Positions 1 through 6,188 of a DNA stretch of 8,162 nucleotides are shown here, one piece after another. The position numbers were made by a program, and so were the translations under genes. Source of the stretch: Anaerolineaceae bacterium UBA5838 (GTDB lineage: Bacteria; Chloroflexota; Anaerolineae; Anaerolineales; Anaerolineaceae); assembly GCA_002432795.1 (NCBI GenBank), contig DJGU01000006.1:1-8162 (forward strand). The letters are read 5' to 3'. Position 1 is the first letter of the stretch. Each line of letters starts with the position of its first letter. Below the pieces are notes generated by a model. That model was given only the letters and a program-made list of their open reading frames with translations. It did not search any database and was not told the origin of the DNA.

Positions 1-3
1 TTC

Positions 4-60
4 GGTGGGTTGGCTATCGCGAGGTTAGCAAAGCTCAAGGATCTATGACGCCAACCCACC
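4..60. repeat. Long-stem inverted repeat, MITE/REP-like element
   Basis: An 11-bp perfect inverted repeat pairs GGTGGGTTGGC (4-14) with GCCAACCCACC (50-60) around a 35-base loop. An inner GCTA/TAGC pair at 13-16 and 26-29 offers an alternative small hairpin. The arms, with the following CCTAC at 60-64, resemble the short GGTGGGTT...AACCCACCCTAC intergenic repeats scattered through many bacterial genomes. That resemblance is from memory and was not searched. No reading frame of note crosses it. The left edge lies at the window boundary, so a longer element cannot be excluded. It could also act as a transcript-end hairpin, but neither side has a clear T-run. Confidence 0.6.
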
Positions 61-110
61 CTACACACTGCATTTAGATACCGTGCTCGGTATGGAGACC
101 AGCCCGCTCA

Positions 111-193
111 CCTGAGTTTCTTATTTTCTGATATTTTTTGAATATTCTCTCGTTGGGAAGCTGTTTTCAGGGCACTAAAATGAGAAACTCCGG
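111..193. repeat. Imperfect 17-bp inverted repeat with 49-base spacer downstream of the dsbA-like gene
   Basis: The left arm at 111-127 (CCTGAGTTTCTTATTTT) is the reverse complement of the right arm at 177-193 with two mismatches, one of which could be a G-U pair in RNA. It lies just past the stop codon at 196-198 of the leftward dsbA-like gene, so the leftward transcript could fold into a long stem with an AU-rich loop. It could protect or end the mRNA, or be the ends of an 83-bp mobile remnant. No target-site duplication is evident at the edges, and no compact hairpin followed by a U-run is present, so a classical intrinsic terminator is not claimed. Confidence 0.5.
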
Positions 194-195
194 TA

Positions 196-876
196 TTAGT
201 ATCCAGCGGCAGCCAAAGCGGCTTCAATCGTCTCAATCAAGGTTGTTGAATAGACGATGGTTCCGTTGACATCAAACATGGGCGTGCCAGTGACTCCCAA
301 AGCCCGGGCGTTGGCTGTGTCGGTCCGAATTTTGTCCAATTGCTCGTCATTTTCCACGCACTGATTGAACTCCGTAACATTCAAACCAAGCTGTTTGGCG
401 TAGGAAGTAATACTGCTGTCTGCGAAAGCTCCAGAAAAGCTGGAATTTTCAAACAGGAGTTTTTGCATCTCGAAAAAGCGGTTTTGATCGCCTGCACAAT
501 AGGCTGCTTCCGCCGCGTTTAAGGTTTGATCCTCGCTAAACTGGAAAACTTTGTATGTAAAATAGACCAAACCTGTGTCAACATAGTCTTTGACAAATTG
601 CGCCTCATTTTCCAGGGCAAAAGTGCGGCAGTGGCTGCAGCCAAAATTGGAAAACTCCACAACTTTTACCGGCGCGTTTGGATCGCCAACCGATTGTCCG
701 GTTTGGTTTGCGTAGCCTTCAACCTTGCTCACGCTTAGTAATCGGGGAAGGAAATACACCAACAAAATCGCCGCCACAAGAACCAGAGATCCGATCGCCA
801 AGACGGTTATTCGTTTGCGGGATTCCTTTTCTCGTTGCGCTCTAAGTAATTCTCGTTGTGTCATTTTCTGTGTCAT
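196..876 (-). CDS. Membrane-anchored DsbA-family thiol-disulfide oxidoreductase
   Basis: This 226-residue protein has a short basic cytoplasmic N-terminus, one membrane segment at about residues 23-47, and an extracytoplasmic thioredoxin fold. The active site is C80-S-H-C83 in the context FSNFGCSHCRTF, and the cis-proline is P199 in GVTGTPMF. Both are hallmarks of the DsbA/BdbD-like (COG1651-type) family, which oxidises or isomerises disulfides in exported proteins. Two further cysteines, C127 and C173, sit where members of this family often carry an extra pair. The ATG at 874-876 has an excellent Shine-Dalgarno (AGGAG, complement of 882-886) five bases upstream, so it is preferred over the in-frame Met5. 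The gene lies 76 bases downstream of the GNAT gene on the same strand. It may be the tail of that operon or have its own promoter, although no convincing -35/-10 pair was seen in 877-952. No DsbB or VKOR partner is in the window. The family call is firm; the substrates are unknown. Confidence 0.9.
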   Translation of the reverse strand: MTQKMTQRELLRAQREKESRKRITVLAIGSLVLVAAILLVYFLPRLLSVSKVEGYANQTGQSVGDPNAPVKVVEFSNFGCSHCRTFALENEAQFVKDYVDTGLVYFTYKVFQFSEDQTLNAAEAAYCAGDQNRFFEMQKLLFENSSFSGAFADSSITSYAKQLGLNVTEFNQCVENDEQLDKIRTDTANARALGVTGTPMFDVNGTIVYSTTLIETIEAALAAAGY

Positions 877-881
877 ATTAA

Positions 882-886
882 CTCCT
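882..886 (-). promoter_or_regulatory. Shine-Dalgarno of the dsbA-like gene
   Basis: The minus strand reads AGGAG followed by five bases and then ATG at 876. This is a near-consensus ribosome binding site and fixes the start. It also shows that this gene is translated independently of the acetyltransferase ahead of it. Confidence 0.8.
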
Positions 887-952
887 GAATAGGTTTGCTT
901 GATTTTGCCACAAAGGACTGCTTGCGTCCAGCCAACATAAAAGGTGAGATTT

Positions 953-1795
953 TTATAGATTGAGCGACATCACCAGGATATCGCGATCCTCGCGTTCAAA
1001 ACCCAGGGAATGATAGAGCGATAAGGATTGGGTGTTGCTGGCCTGGGTATTTACGGAAAAAGAGGTTACCCCGATTGTTGAGAAGGTCTCAAACATGTCT
1101 TCCACCAGGCTATGTCCCACACCCTTGCCCTGCCAGCGTGGATCTACAGCCAGACGCGCCAGGTGGGCTGAGTCGAAGGTGTTTGTGCTCATCTGATAGC
1201 CAACGATTTCTTTCTCGAGAATGGCTATACTGTTCCAGGCGCTGAGGTGATAGGTCTTTTCAAGACTGGCGCGTTTCAACTGCCAGACCGGATCAAAGGC
1301 GGCAAAATCAATGGCTTCCACTGCGGCGAGGTCGCGTTGAGTCATTTCACGAATGATGAGCTCCGGGTTTGCGCGCCTCATTTTTGCTCCCGCAAAATCG
1401 CATTGAAGCGTGACGATCGTGTCGGCTGGCATAAAGCCTTCCCCTTTAAGTAAACTTTCCAACCAATTGTAGGGCGCAAGGGAGAACACGCTCTGTATCC
1501 CCATGTTCTGTAAGACCATCTTTGCCTGAGAAAACAGGGCTTTGAAATACTTCCCATGTTTTCCATCGCGTTCAGCGTGAAAAAAACGCAGCCATGCAAT
1601 TTGTGAACTTTCGGGAGTGGCAGCCAGCAGGGCTTTGATTTGCTGCTGTTCTATGACTGCGAAACAGCCGGCTTCACTGAACCTTTCATTGGGCGGGAAC
1701 CAGTCAAGGTTGTTGAATGAGAGATTGTTGGCATTCAGGAATCTTGCCAGGTCAGTGGGAGGCAGATTGGAACAGGCTTGGATATCGAACGGCAT
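953..1795 (-). CDS. GNAT family N-acetyltransferase, probable two-domain
   Basis: This 280-residue protein has a recognisable GNAT domain in its C-terminal half (about 146-280). The acetyl-CoA pyrophosphate-binding motif is at 213-231 (LARLAVDP..QGKGVGHSL), and a typical final segment N254...LYHSLGF runs to residue 266. The N-terminal half (1-135) has the spacing of a second, degenerate GNAT fold (short helices, a strand at about 43-58, and a LLKGEGF segment at 115-121 like the LGF of GNAT domains) but no visible acetyl-CoA loop. The substrate cannot be predicted; GNAT enzymes acetylate amines on small molecules, peptides or proteins. Its ATG lies 5 bases after the parB stop. An in-frame TGA stands 12 bases upstream, so this is the first possible ATG. 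No good Shine-Dalgarno precedes it, which suggests translation by coupling to parB. Family call firm; role within a parAB operon unknown. Confidence 0.88.
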   Translation of the reverse strand: MPFDIQACSNLPPTDLARFLNANNLSFNNLDWFPPNERFSEAGCFAVIEQQQIKALLAATPESSQIAWLRFFHAERDGKHGKYFKALFSQAKMVLQNMGIQSVFSLAPYNWLESLLKGEGFMPADTIVTLQCDFAGAKMRRANPELIIREMTQRDLAAVEAIDFAAFDPVWQLKRASLEKTYHLSAWNSIAILEKEIVGYQMSTNTFDSAHLARLAVDPRWQGKGVGHSLVEDMFETFSTIGVTSFSVNTQASNTQSLSLYHSLGFEREDRDILVMSLNL

Positions 1796-1800
1796 CGTTT

Positions 1801-2670
1801 TCAGTCATTGATTCCAAGTTTATCCAAAATGGCATTCAACTCTTCGTCAGAATAAAAGCTGATCGAGATCGTACCACCCTGTTTACCCTTGGAGAGCATT
1901 ACTTTGGTGTGGAAGAACTGACGCAGACGGTTTTCGAGGTCATCTGCCTCGGCGGAGCGGGCATTTACCTTACGGTTGGTTGGCGCTTTGCCGCTCAGTT
2001 TGCTGACAAGCAGCTCGGTCTGGCGCACATTTAAACCAAGGCTCAGGATGCTATCCAGGGCGGCTTCCATGGCGCGGGCTGTTGGGAGTGCCAGCAGGCT
2101 TCGGGCGTGACCTTCGGTGATCTCTCCGCTTTGCAGGGCTTGTTGCACCACAACAGGCAGGTTGAGCAGACGCAGGGTGTTTGTGACTGTGGCACGGCTT
2201 TTGGCAACCCTATGAGCGATCTCTTCATGGGTTAGAGAAAATTGATCTGCCAGGTTCTGGTAAGCTCTGGCGCGCTCAATCGGGTTGAGGTCTTCCCGCT
2301 GGACGTTTTCAATGATTGCAAATTCGAGCTGTTCCTGCTGGGAAGCTGTGCGGACAATCGCCGGAACTTCTTTCAGACCTGCCAGCTTTGCAGCCCGAAG
2401 GCGGCGTTCGCCGGCGATCAGCGCGTAGCGGTCCATACCTTCAGCAGCAATCACGATCAAAGGCTGAATGATCCCGTGCTGTTTGATGGAGGCTGCCAGA
2501 TCTTCCAGCTGTTCTTCTTCGAAAACCTTGCGGGGTTGTTGGGGATTGGGGCTGATGCTGCTAACAGGCAAAAGAAGCACCTGTTCGTTTGCCCCATCTG
2601 GAGCAGGGCTGCTTTGCCAGGTTGGGATTAATGATTCGAGTCCTTTACCAAGTCCACTGCGCTGTGCCAT
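1801..2670 (-). CDS. parB: ParB/Spo0J chromosome-partitioning protein (CTP-dependent DNA clamp)
   Basis: The 289-residue product matches chromosomal ParB in length and order. The N-terminal tail GLGKGLESLIP (residues about 6-16) is the ParA-stimulating region. The ParB/Srx domain follows with the CTP-binding motifs GERRLRA (87-93) and ENVQR (121-125). A helix-turn-helix at about 146-169 would bind parS, and a C-terminal dimerisation domain spans about 242-289. ParB loads at parS, spreads as a clamp and recruits ParA and SMC. The frame is open 11 codons further to an ATG at 2703, but I chose the ATG at 2668-2670 because the protein then begins MAQRSGLGKGLE as in the family, and because AGGAG lies four bases upstream. 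This start follows the parA stop by one base, giving tight coupling. No parS site (TGTTTCACGTGAAACA-like) was recognised in the window. Confidence 0.96.
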   Translation of the reverse strand: MAQRSGLGKGLESLIPTWQSSPAPDGANEQVLLLPVSSISPNPQQPRKVFEEEQLEDLAASIKQHGIIQPLIVIAAEGMDRYALIAGERRLRAAKLAGLKEVPAIVRTASQQEQLEFAIIENVQREDLNPIERARAYQNLADQFSLTHEEIAHRVAKSRATVTNTLRLLNLPVVVQQALQSGEITEGHARSLLALPTARAMEAALDSILSLGLNVRQTELLVSKLSGKAPTNRKVNARSAEADDLENRLRQFFHTKVMLSKGKQGGTISISFYSDEELNAILDKLGIND

Positions 2671-2671
2671 C

Positions 2672-3463
2672 TTACTCCTGTCCGGGGTCAAATTGGACCC
2701 CATCTGCCGTCAACAATTCCATCGCCACCGAACGGTAGGCTCTCGCGCCACTTGAGTCAGGGGCATAGACCGAAATCGGCATGCCGAAGGAGGGCGCTTC
2801 TGCCAACCTGACACTTCGGGGAATAAATGTTGAAAAAACCTTATCCTGGAAAAATTTCTGTACTTCACTCATGACGTCCGAACTCAGATTGGTTCGACCG
2901 TCAAACATGGTCAGCAAAACACCTCTGATGGAGAGCTCCGGGAATAAACCCTGGCGGATGCGGGTGAGCGTCTGGGTCAGTTGACCAAGACCTTCAAGTG
3001 CCAGGTACTCACACTGCACCGGTATAATCACACCATCCTGCGCGGCAATCATGCCGTTCAGGGTCAGCAGTCCGAGCGAAGGGGGGCAGTCAATCAGGAT
3101 GTAATCGTAGCGGTTGGTGAGCGACTGTGCGATTGTTTTTAACCTTTTTTCACGATCCGAAAGCTCGATCAACTCGATCTCCGCGCCCGATAAATTGGGC
3201 GATGAAGGCAAGAGTGAGAGCTTAAAGCGTCCGTTGTGCAAAACACAATCTAAAGCGTTTTTTGCGCCAATCAGAACCTCGTAAGTTCCATTCTCCACTT
3301 TGTGCCGGTCAATCCCAAGACAGCTGGTGGCGTTTGCCTGTGGGTCAAGGTCAATGATCAACACCTTTTGTCCGAAGTGCCCCAAATAAGCGCCAAGATT
3401 GATGCTGGTAGTAGTTTTTCCCACTCCGCCTTTTTGATTGACAACTGTGTAGATTCTTCCCAT
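2672..3463 (-). CDS. parA: ParA/Soj chromosome-partitioning ATPase
   Basis: This 263-residue protein is a standard-length ParA/MinD-type P-loop ATPase. The deviant Walker A is K11-GGVGKTT-18, with the signature lysine K11 as well as K16. Walker A' is DLDPQANAT at 38-46, and Walker B is ILIDCPPS at 122-129. The C-terminal segments FDGRTNLSSDV (187-197) and PRSVRLAEAPSFG (215-227) are typical of Soj and include arginines at positions used for non-specific DNA binding in this family. It forms ATP sandwich dimers on the nucleoid, and ParB stimulates hydrolysis. It lacks the extra N-terminal helix-turn-helix of plasmid P1-type ParA, so it is the chromosomal (type Ib-like) form. The ATG lies seven bases after the kinase stop, with an imperfect AGG-type ribosome site in between. 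Function is firm. Confidence 0.97.
   Translation of the reverse strand: MGRIYTVVNQKGGVGKTTTSINLGAYLGHFGQKVLIIDLDPQANATSCLGIDRHKVENGTYEVLIGAKNALDCVLHNGRFKLSLLPSSPNLSGAEIELIELSDREKRLKTIAQSLTNRYDYILIDCPPSLGLLTLNGMIAAQDGVIIPVQCEYLALEGLGQLTQTLTRIRQGLFPELSIRGVLLTMFDGRTNLSSDVMSEVQKFFQDKVFSTFIPRSVRLAEAPSFGMPISVYAPDSSGARAYRSVAMELLTADGVQFDPGQE
2675..2679 (-). promoter_or_regulatory. Shine-Dalgarno of parB, inside the parA 3' end
   Basis: The minus strand reads AGGAG, then TAAG, then ATG. The ribosome site overlaps the last two sense codons of parA, and the TAA stop lies inside the spacer. It decides the parB start at 2670 against the upstream in-frame ATG at 2703 and indicates translational coupling of parA and parB. 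Confidence 0.8.
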
Positions 3464-3470
3464 ACCTTAC

Positions 3471-4325
3471 CTATGCCAGCATTTGAATTTTTGCCTGATC
3501 GATTTCATTTTGAGTCGGAATACTCTCGAGGCGCCTGCGTGTTACCGAGCGGGATGAAAGTTGAACCGCAAAGCGGGCTGCTTCCCAAGGATCTTGGGTT
3601 GTTTGCAAACGGTGAAAGAAACAAGCCGCAAAAATATCCCCGGCGCCAGTGTCCTCAACCAGCTCAACTGCAGGCGCAGAAAAATATCTAACCCTGCCCT
3701 CGGAGAAAACCCGCGCCCCATCACGGCTTTCTGTGACGACCAGCAACTTACAGATCCCAGCCAGTTCTTCTACTTTTTGCTCGTCTCCGCGAAGATCCTC
3801 TATGGAGAGCACGACGGCATCGGCTCTCGCAAGGAGAGGCAACCCTTCAGGCCAATCCACGTGGCGAACCAGGCCTTCATCGTCCGCTTGCCGGTACCAT
3901 CCCTGCGGGGTCAGGCATACCAGGGCATCAGGGAAAAGCTCTGCGATATTTGGATCAATTTCTGCAGCAATCGGGCCGAAGTGCACCAATTGGCAGTTGA
4001 GCAGGTTTGGGGGAATGTGGTCAGCAGTGATGCGCGTAGCCGAAGAGTAGAGATGCTGAACACGTGTTTGCCCAAGACCTTCATTGCGAAATACTGTCGA
4101 TTTTTCTGATGGAATGACCCATTTGTGGATGCCAGCCAAGGGATCGAGCCGCAAATCACTTGCGCAACTTGTCACCAGACCCACATTATGCCCCAAACTT
4201 GCAGCCGTCAGCCCGGAAAAACTGGCAGTGCCGCCCAGGCTGATGCTTTGATCTGCCTGTAAATCAGCAGTCACATGCCCAATGAGCAGATAATTGATGG
4301 GTTCAGGCGTTATAAGTTGGGTCAT
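3471..4325 (-). CDS. PfkB/ribokinase-family carbohydrate kinase
   Basis: The 284-residue product has the ribokinase-superfamily layout. An N-terminal strand YLLIGHVTAD (12-21) is followed by the conserved substrate-side glycines LGGTASFSG (30-38). The C-terminal anion-hole and catalytic-base motif DTGAGD is at 225-230, with D230 the predicted base. These proteins transfer the gamma phosphate of ATP to a sugar, polyol or nucleoside hydroxyl; the substrate cannot be read from the sequence. The segment following the motif ends in an arginine-rich VTRRRLESIP (261-270), and the usual NxxE Mg-binding motif is not evident. The open frame extends to a TTG at 4379, but a strong extended -10 (4357-4362) lies inside that extension. 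The ATG at 4323-4325, about 25 bases after the predicted transcript start, is therefore preferred. Its ribosome site is weak. It is the first gene of the parAB transcription unit, seven bases ahead of parA. Confidence 0.88.
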   Translation of the reverse strand: MTQLITPEPINYLLIGHVTADLQADQSISLGGTASFSGLTAASLGHNVGLVTSCASDLRLDPLAGIHKWVIPSEKSTVFRNEGLGQTRVQHLYSSATRITADHIPPNLLNCQLVHFGPIAAEIDPNIAELFPDALVCLTPQGWYRQADDEGLVRHVDWPEGLPLLARADAVVLSIEDLRGDEQKVEELAGICKLLVVTESRDGARVFSEGRVRYFSAPAVELVEDTGAGDIFAACFFHRLQTTQDPWEAARFAVQLSSRSVTRRRLESIPTQNEIDQAKIQMLA

Positions 4326-4356
4326 AAGGCAGTAAAAACTCGTTTCTCGGGGAAAA

Positions 4357-4370
4357 ATTATAGCATGGAA
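4357..4370 (-). promoter_or_regulatory. Extended -10 promoter of the kinase-parA-parB-GNAT operon
   Basis: On the minus strand the sequence reads TGCTATAAT (complement of 4357-4365), a perfect -10 hexamer with the extended TGn element. The region around 4380-4385 is a poor -35, which the extended element can compensate for. Transcription would begin near 4350, leaving about 25 bases before the ATG at 4325. It is the only strong promoter-like sequence seen for the leftward operon. Confidence 0.65.
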
Positions 4371-4386
4371 AGGAATCAAAAATCAC

Positions 4387-4416
4387 TGGCATGTTTTGGC
4401 ATGTTTTGGCATTTTG
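4387..4416. repeat. Three tandem copies of a 10-bp unit (TGGCATGTTT) upstream of the operon promoter
   Basis: Copies at 4387-4396 and 4397-4406 are identical, and a third at 4407-4416 matches 8 of 10 bases (TGGCATTTTG). The period equals about one helical turn, so each copy faces the same side of the DNA. The array lies about 37-66 bases upstream of the predicted operon start and 63-92 bases upstream of the divergent gene. That position suits an activator or shared regulator. Origin by replication slippage without function is the alternative. Confidence 0.7.
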
Positions 4417-4454
4417 ATGGGCTACTTGTGTTTAAGTTCCCGGGACCCATCTTA

Positions 4455-4476
4455 TTTGATTTGTAATAAAATCAAA
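4455..4476. promoter_or_regulatory. Perfect 8-bp palindrome overlapping the start region of the Usp fusion gene
   Basis: TTTGATTT (4455-4462) and AAATCAAA (4469-4476) are exact inverted repeats around six bases, ending two bases before the ATG at 4479. A -10-like TAAAAT at 4467-4472 lies inside the right arm, six bases before the ATG. The element could be a repressor operator over the promoter, or an RNA hairpin if transcription starts further upstream. No Shine-Dalgarno is present. The -35 region is poor, so the promoter call is tentative. Confidence 0.45.
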
Positions 4477-4478
4477 AT

Positions 4479-6188
4479 ATGGATGATCCAAACATTTACA
4501 GGAAAGCACTTGACGACTTTCGCCGTGCCCGTTCAAAGGCTGCTTTGCAGCGTTTCTGGGCAGGCATCCAAGGTCGTTCTCTTGACCTATTGCCTTACGA
4601 TGAGATCTCCACCAAGCTGCGGGCTGTCAGCCAGACGGATCGAGGCATAAAGCAGGTTCCTCTGAAGGACATCGTCGGGAGTGTGAACCGAATTCAGGAT
4701 TTTGATCGAAACTTCCTGCCGCTGCGGGATGATGATATTCACCGGTGGGCAGGTGTAAAAACTGCCATGACCAGTCCGCTTGCCAAAGGTGTTCCGCCAG
4801 TTTCTCTCTACCAACTTGGAGATGCTTATTTTGTTCTGGACGGCAACCACCGTGTTTCGATAGCCAAAGAAATGGGTATGGAAACGATAGAGGCGTACGT
4901 AACGGAGGTCAAAACCAAGGTGCCTGTTTCCAGCTCGCTCACTGCTGAAGAGTTGGTCCTGAAAACGGCTTATGTCAATTTTCTCACGGACACCCAGATT
5001 GACCAGATCCTGCCAGGAGTTGATTTTAGCCTGCACCTGGTCGAAAACTATCCGCTCCTCAAAGAGCACATCAGCGTCCACCAGTACTATATGGGGATTG
5101 AAAATGAGCGTCCGGTCAGTTTTGAAGACGCGGTGCGTCATTGGGCGGAGACTCTCTATTTTCCCGTCATTGCGATCATTGAAAGCTCGGGTCTGCACCA
5201 TGCCTTTCGGGACCTCACACTGACTGACCTTTACCTCTGGCTACTTGATCAGCAACAAACTCTCCAAAAGGATCTCGGAATAGAACTCAAAACTGAAAAT
5301 GTGCTTGATTATGCTGCTGACCAGGAGGGCATCAAAGCTGAATCTAATTTGTCCACTGCTGAGGAGCAAATTATGCAGGTTTTGCTGAGGGATGAAGAAC
5401 AGCCTCAAAATCCCTACATAGATTGCCTTTTTCAGCATATCACCGCTGCTCTGAGCGATGATGATCCCGATTGGATCGCCCTTGAGCAAGCAATTCTCGT
5501 CAATCGCTGCCCTGGAGGCGCAATCCGCGGCGTGCATGTGGAAAGCCCTGGTACGCAAAAGCTTGACGAAGAAATCGATGTTTATCATCAGCGGTTTAAT
5601 GAACGGCTGACAGAGGCCGATATGAGCGGTAAGTTCTTTCTGCGCCAGGGTGAACCTGCCAGCGCACTGCTCGAGTTCTCCCTGCTTTCCGATTTGTTGG
5701 TGCTAAAACTGAGTCATCCCCCGGCAACGAGCCTGATGGCTCGCATTTCTCACGGGATCATCACCATTCTTCAACAAAGCCAACGACCGGTCTTGTTTGT
5801 TAAAGAAAAACCACTTCCAGTAAATTCCATCTTGATACCTTTTGATGGCAGTCAGCGCAGCAAAGAAGCCCTCTACGTGGCAGCCTATTATGGTGCCCGT
5901 TATGAATCTCAGCTACACCTGTTGCTGATCACCAATGGTTCGGGTAAAGACGAGGTCAATCGTTATTACGCCCAGACTTATCTGGAACGATTGGGGGTGA
6001 AGGCTGATTACCACCAGGGAACATCGGAAAGTTTTACGACCGATGTGGTCAGCCTGGCAGAAAACTTATCTGTGTCTACTCTGATCCTGGGTGGTTATGA
6101 GAATACGACCATTCTTGATCGGGTTTTCAGTCAAGCAATTGATGAAATTCTTGCCCAGGTGTCAATTCCGGTTATGATCTGCCAGTAA
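4479..6188 (+). CDS. ParB-fold / DUF4032-like / tandem universal-stress (Usp) fusion protein
   Basis: This 569-residue soluble protein has no signal or membrane segment. Residues about 57-145 look like a ParB/sulfiredoxin-fold domain, with PLKDIVGSV as the first element and DGNHRVSIAK (121-130) where ParB has its GERR nucleotide motif. Residues about 155-270 are helical (HISVHQYYMGIE, DAVRHWAETLYFPV, LTDLYLWLLDQQ), recalling DUF4032-type proteins as I remember them. Two Usp-like domains follow. The first (about 330-442) lacks a clear first strand and includes DLLVLKLSHPP (405-415). The second (about 447-569) has ILIPFDGS (451-458). In the second, the Usp ATP motif G-2x-G-9x-G-S/T is degenerate: N542 and Q552 replace glycines, so ATP binding is doubtful. 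The ATG has no Shine-Dalgarno; a leaderless message is possible. It is divergent from the parAB operon and overlaps the phosphatase gene tail to tail. A stress-response role is inferred; no enzymatic activity can be assigned. Confidence 0.85.
   Translation: MDDPNIYRKALDDFRRARSKAALQRFWAGIQGRSLDLLPYDEISTKLRAVSQTDRGIKQVPLKDIVGSVNRIQDFDRNFLPLRDDDIHRWAGVKTAMTSPLAKGVPPVSLYQLGDAYFVLDGNHRVSIAKEMGMETIEAYVTEVKTKVPVSSSLTAEELVLKTAYVNFLTDTQIDQILPGVDFSLHLVENYPLLKEHISVHQYYMGIENERPVSFEDAVRHWAETLYFPVIAIIESSGLHHAFRDLTLTDLYLWLLDQQQTLQKDLGIELKTENVLDYAADQEGIKAESNLSTAEEQIMQVLLRDEEQPQNPYIDCLFQHITAALSDDDPDWIALEQAILVNRCPGGAIRGVHVESPGTQKLDEEIDVYHQRFNERLTEADMSGKFFLRQGEPASALLEFSLLSDLLVLKLSHPPATSLMARISHGIITILQQSQRPVLFVKEKPLPVNSILIPFDGSQRSKEALYVAAYYGARYESQLHLLLITNGSGKDEVNRYYAQTYLERLGVKADYHQGTSESFTTDVVSLAENLSVSTLILGGYENTTILDRVFSQAIDEILAQVSIPVMICQ

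Noticed and set aside
877..952. Separate promoter for the dsbA-like gene
   Set aside because: Candidate hexamers such as TTGTGG with TATTCA match the consensus too poorly, so it is not listed as a feature.
1341..1360. TTTCACG segment resembling half of a parS site
   Set aside because: Only one half-site matches and the other half (AATGATG) does not, so ParB binding is not supported.
4059..4068. AACACGTGTT palindrome inside the kinase gene, sharing the CACGTG core of parS
   Set aside because: Outside the six-base core the flanks do not match the parS arms (TGTTT...AAACA), and it lies in conserved coding sequence. A chance palindrome is likelier.
3561..4109. 182-codon plus-strand open frame opposite the kinase gene
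   Set aside because: It is the antisense shadow of the conserved PfkB motifs and has no family features of its own.
4587..5201. 204-codon minus-strand open frame inside the Usp fusion gene
   Set aside because: It is antisense to a well-supported coding domain, has no recognisable motif or ribosome site, and reads as a shadow frame.
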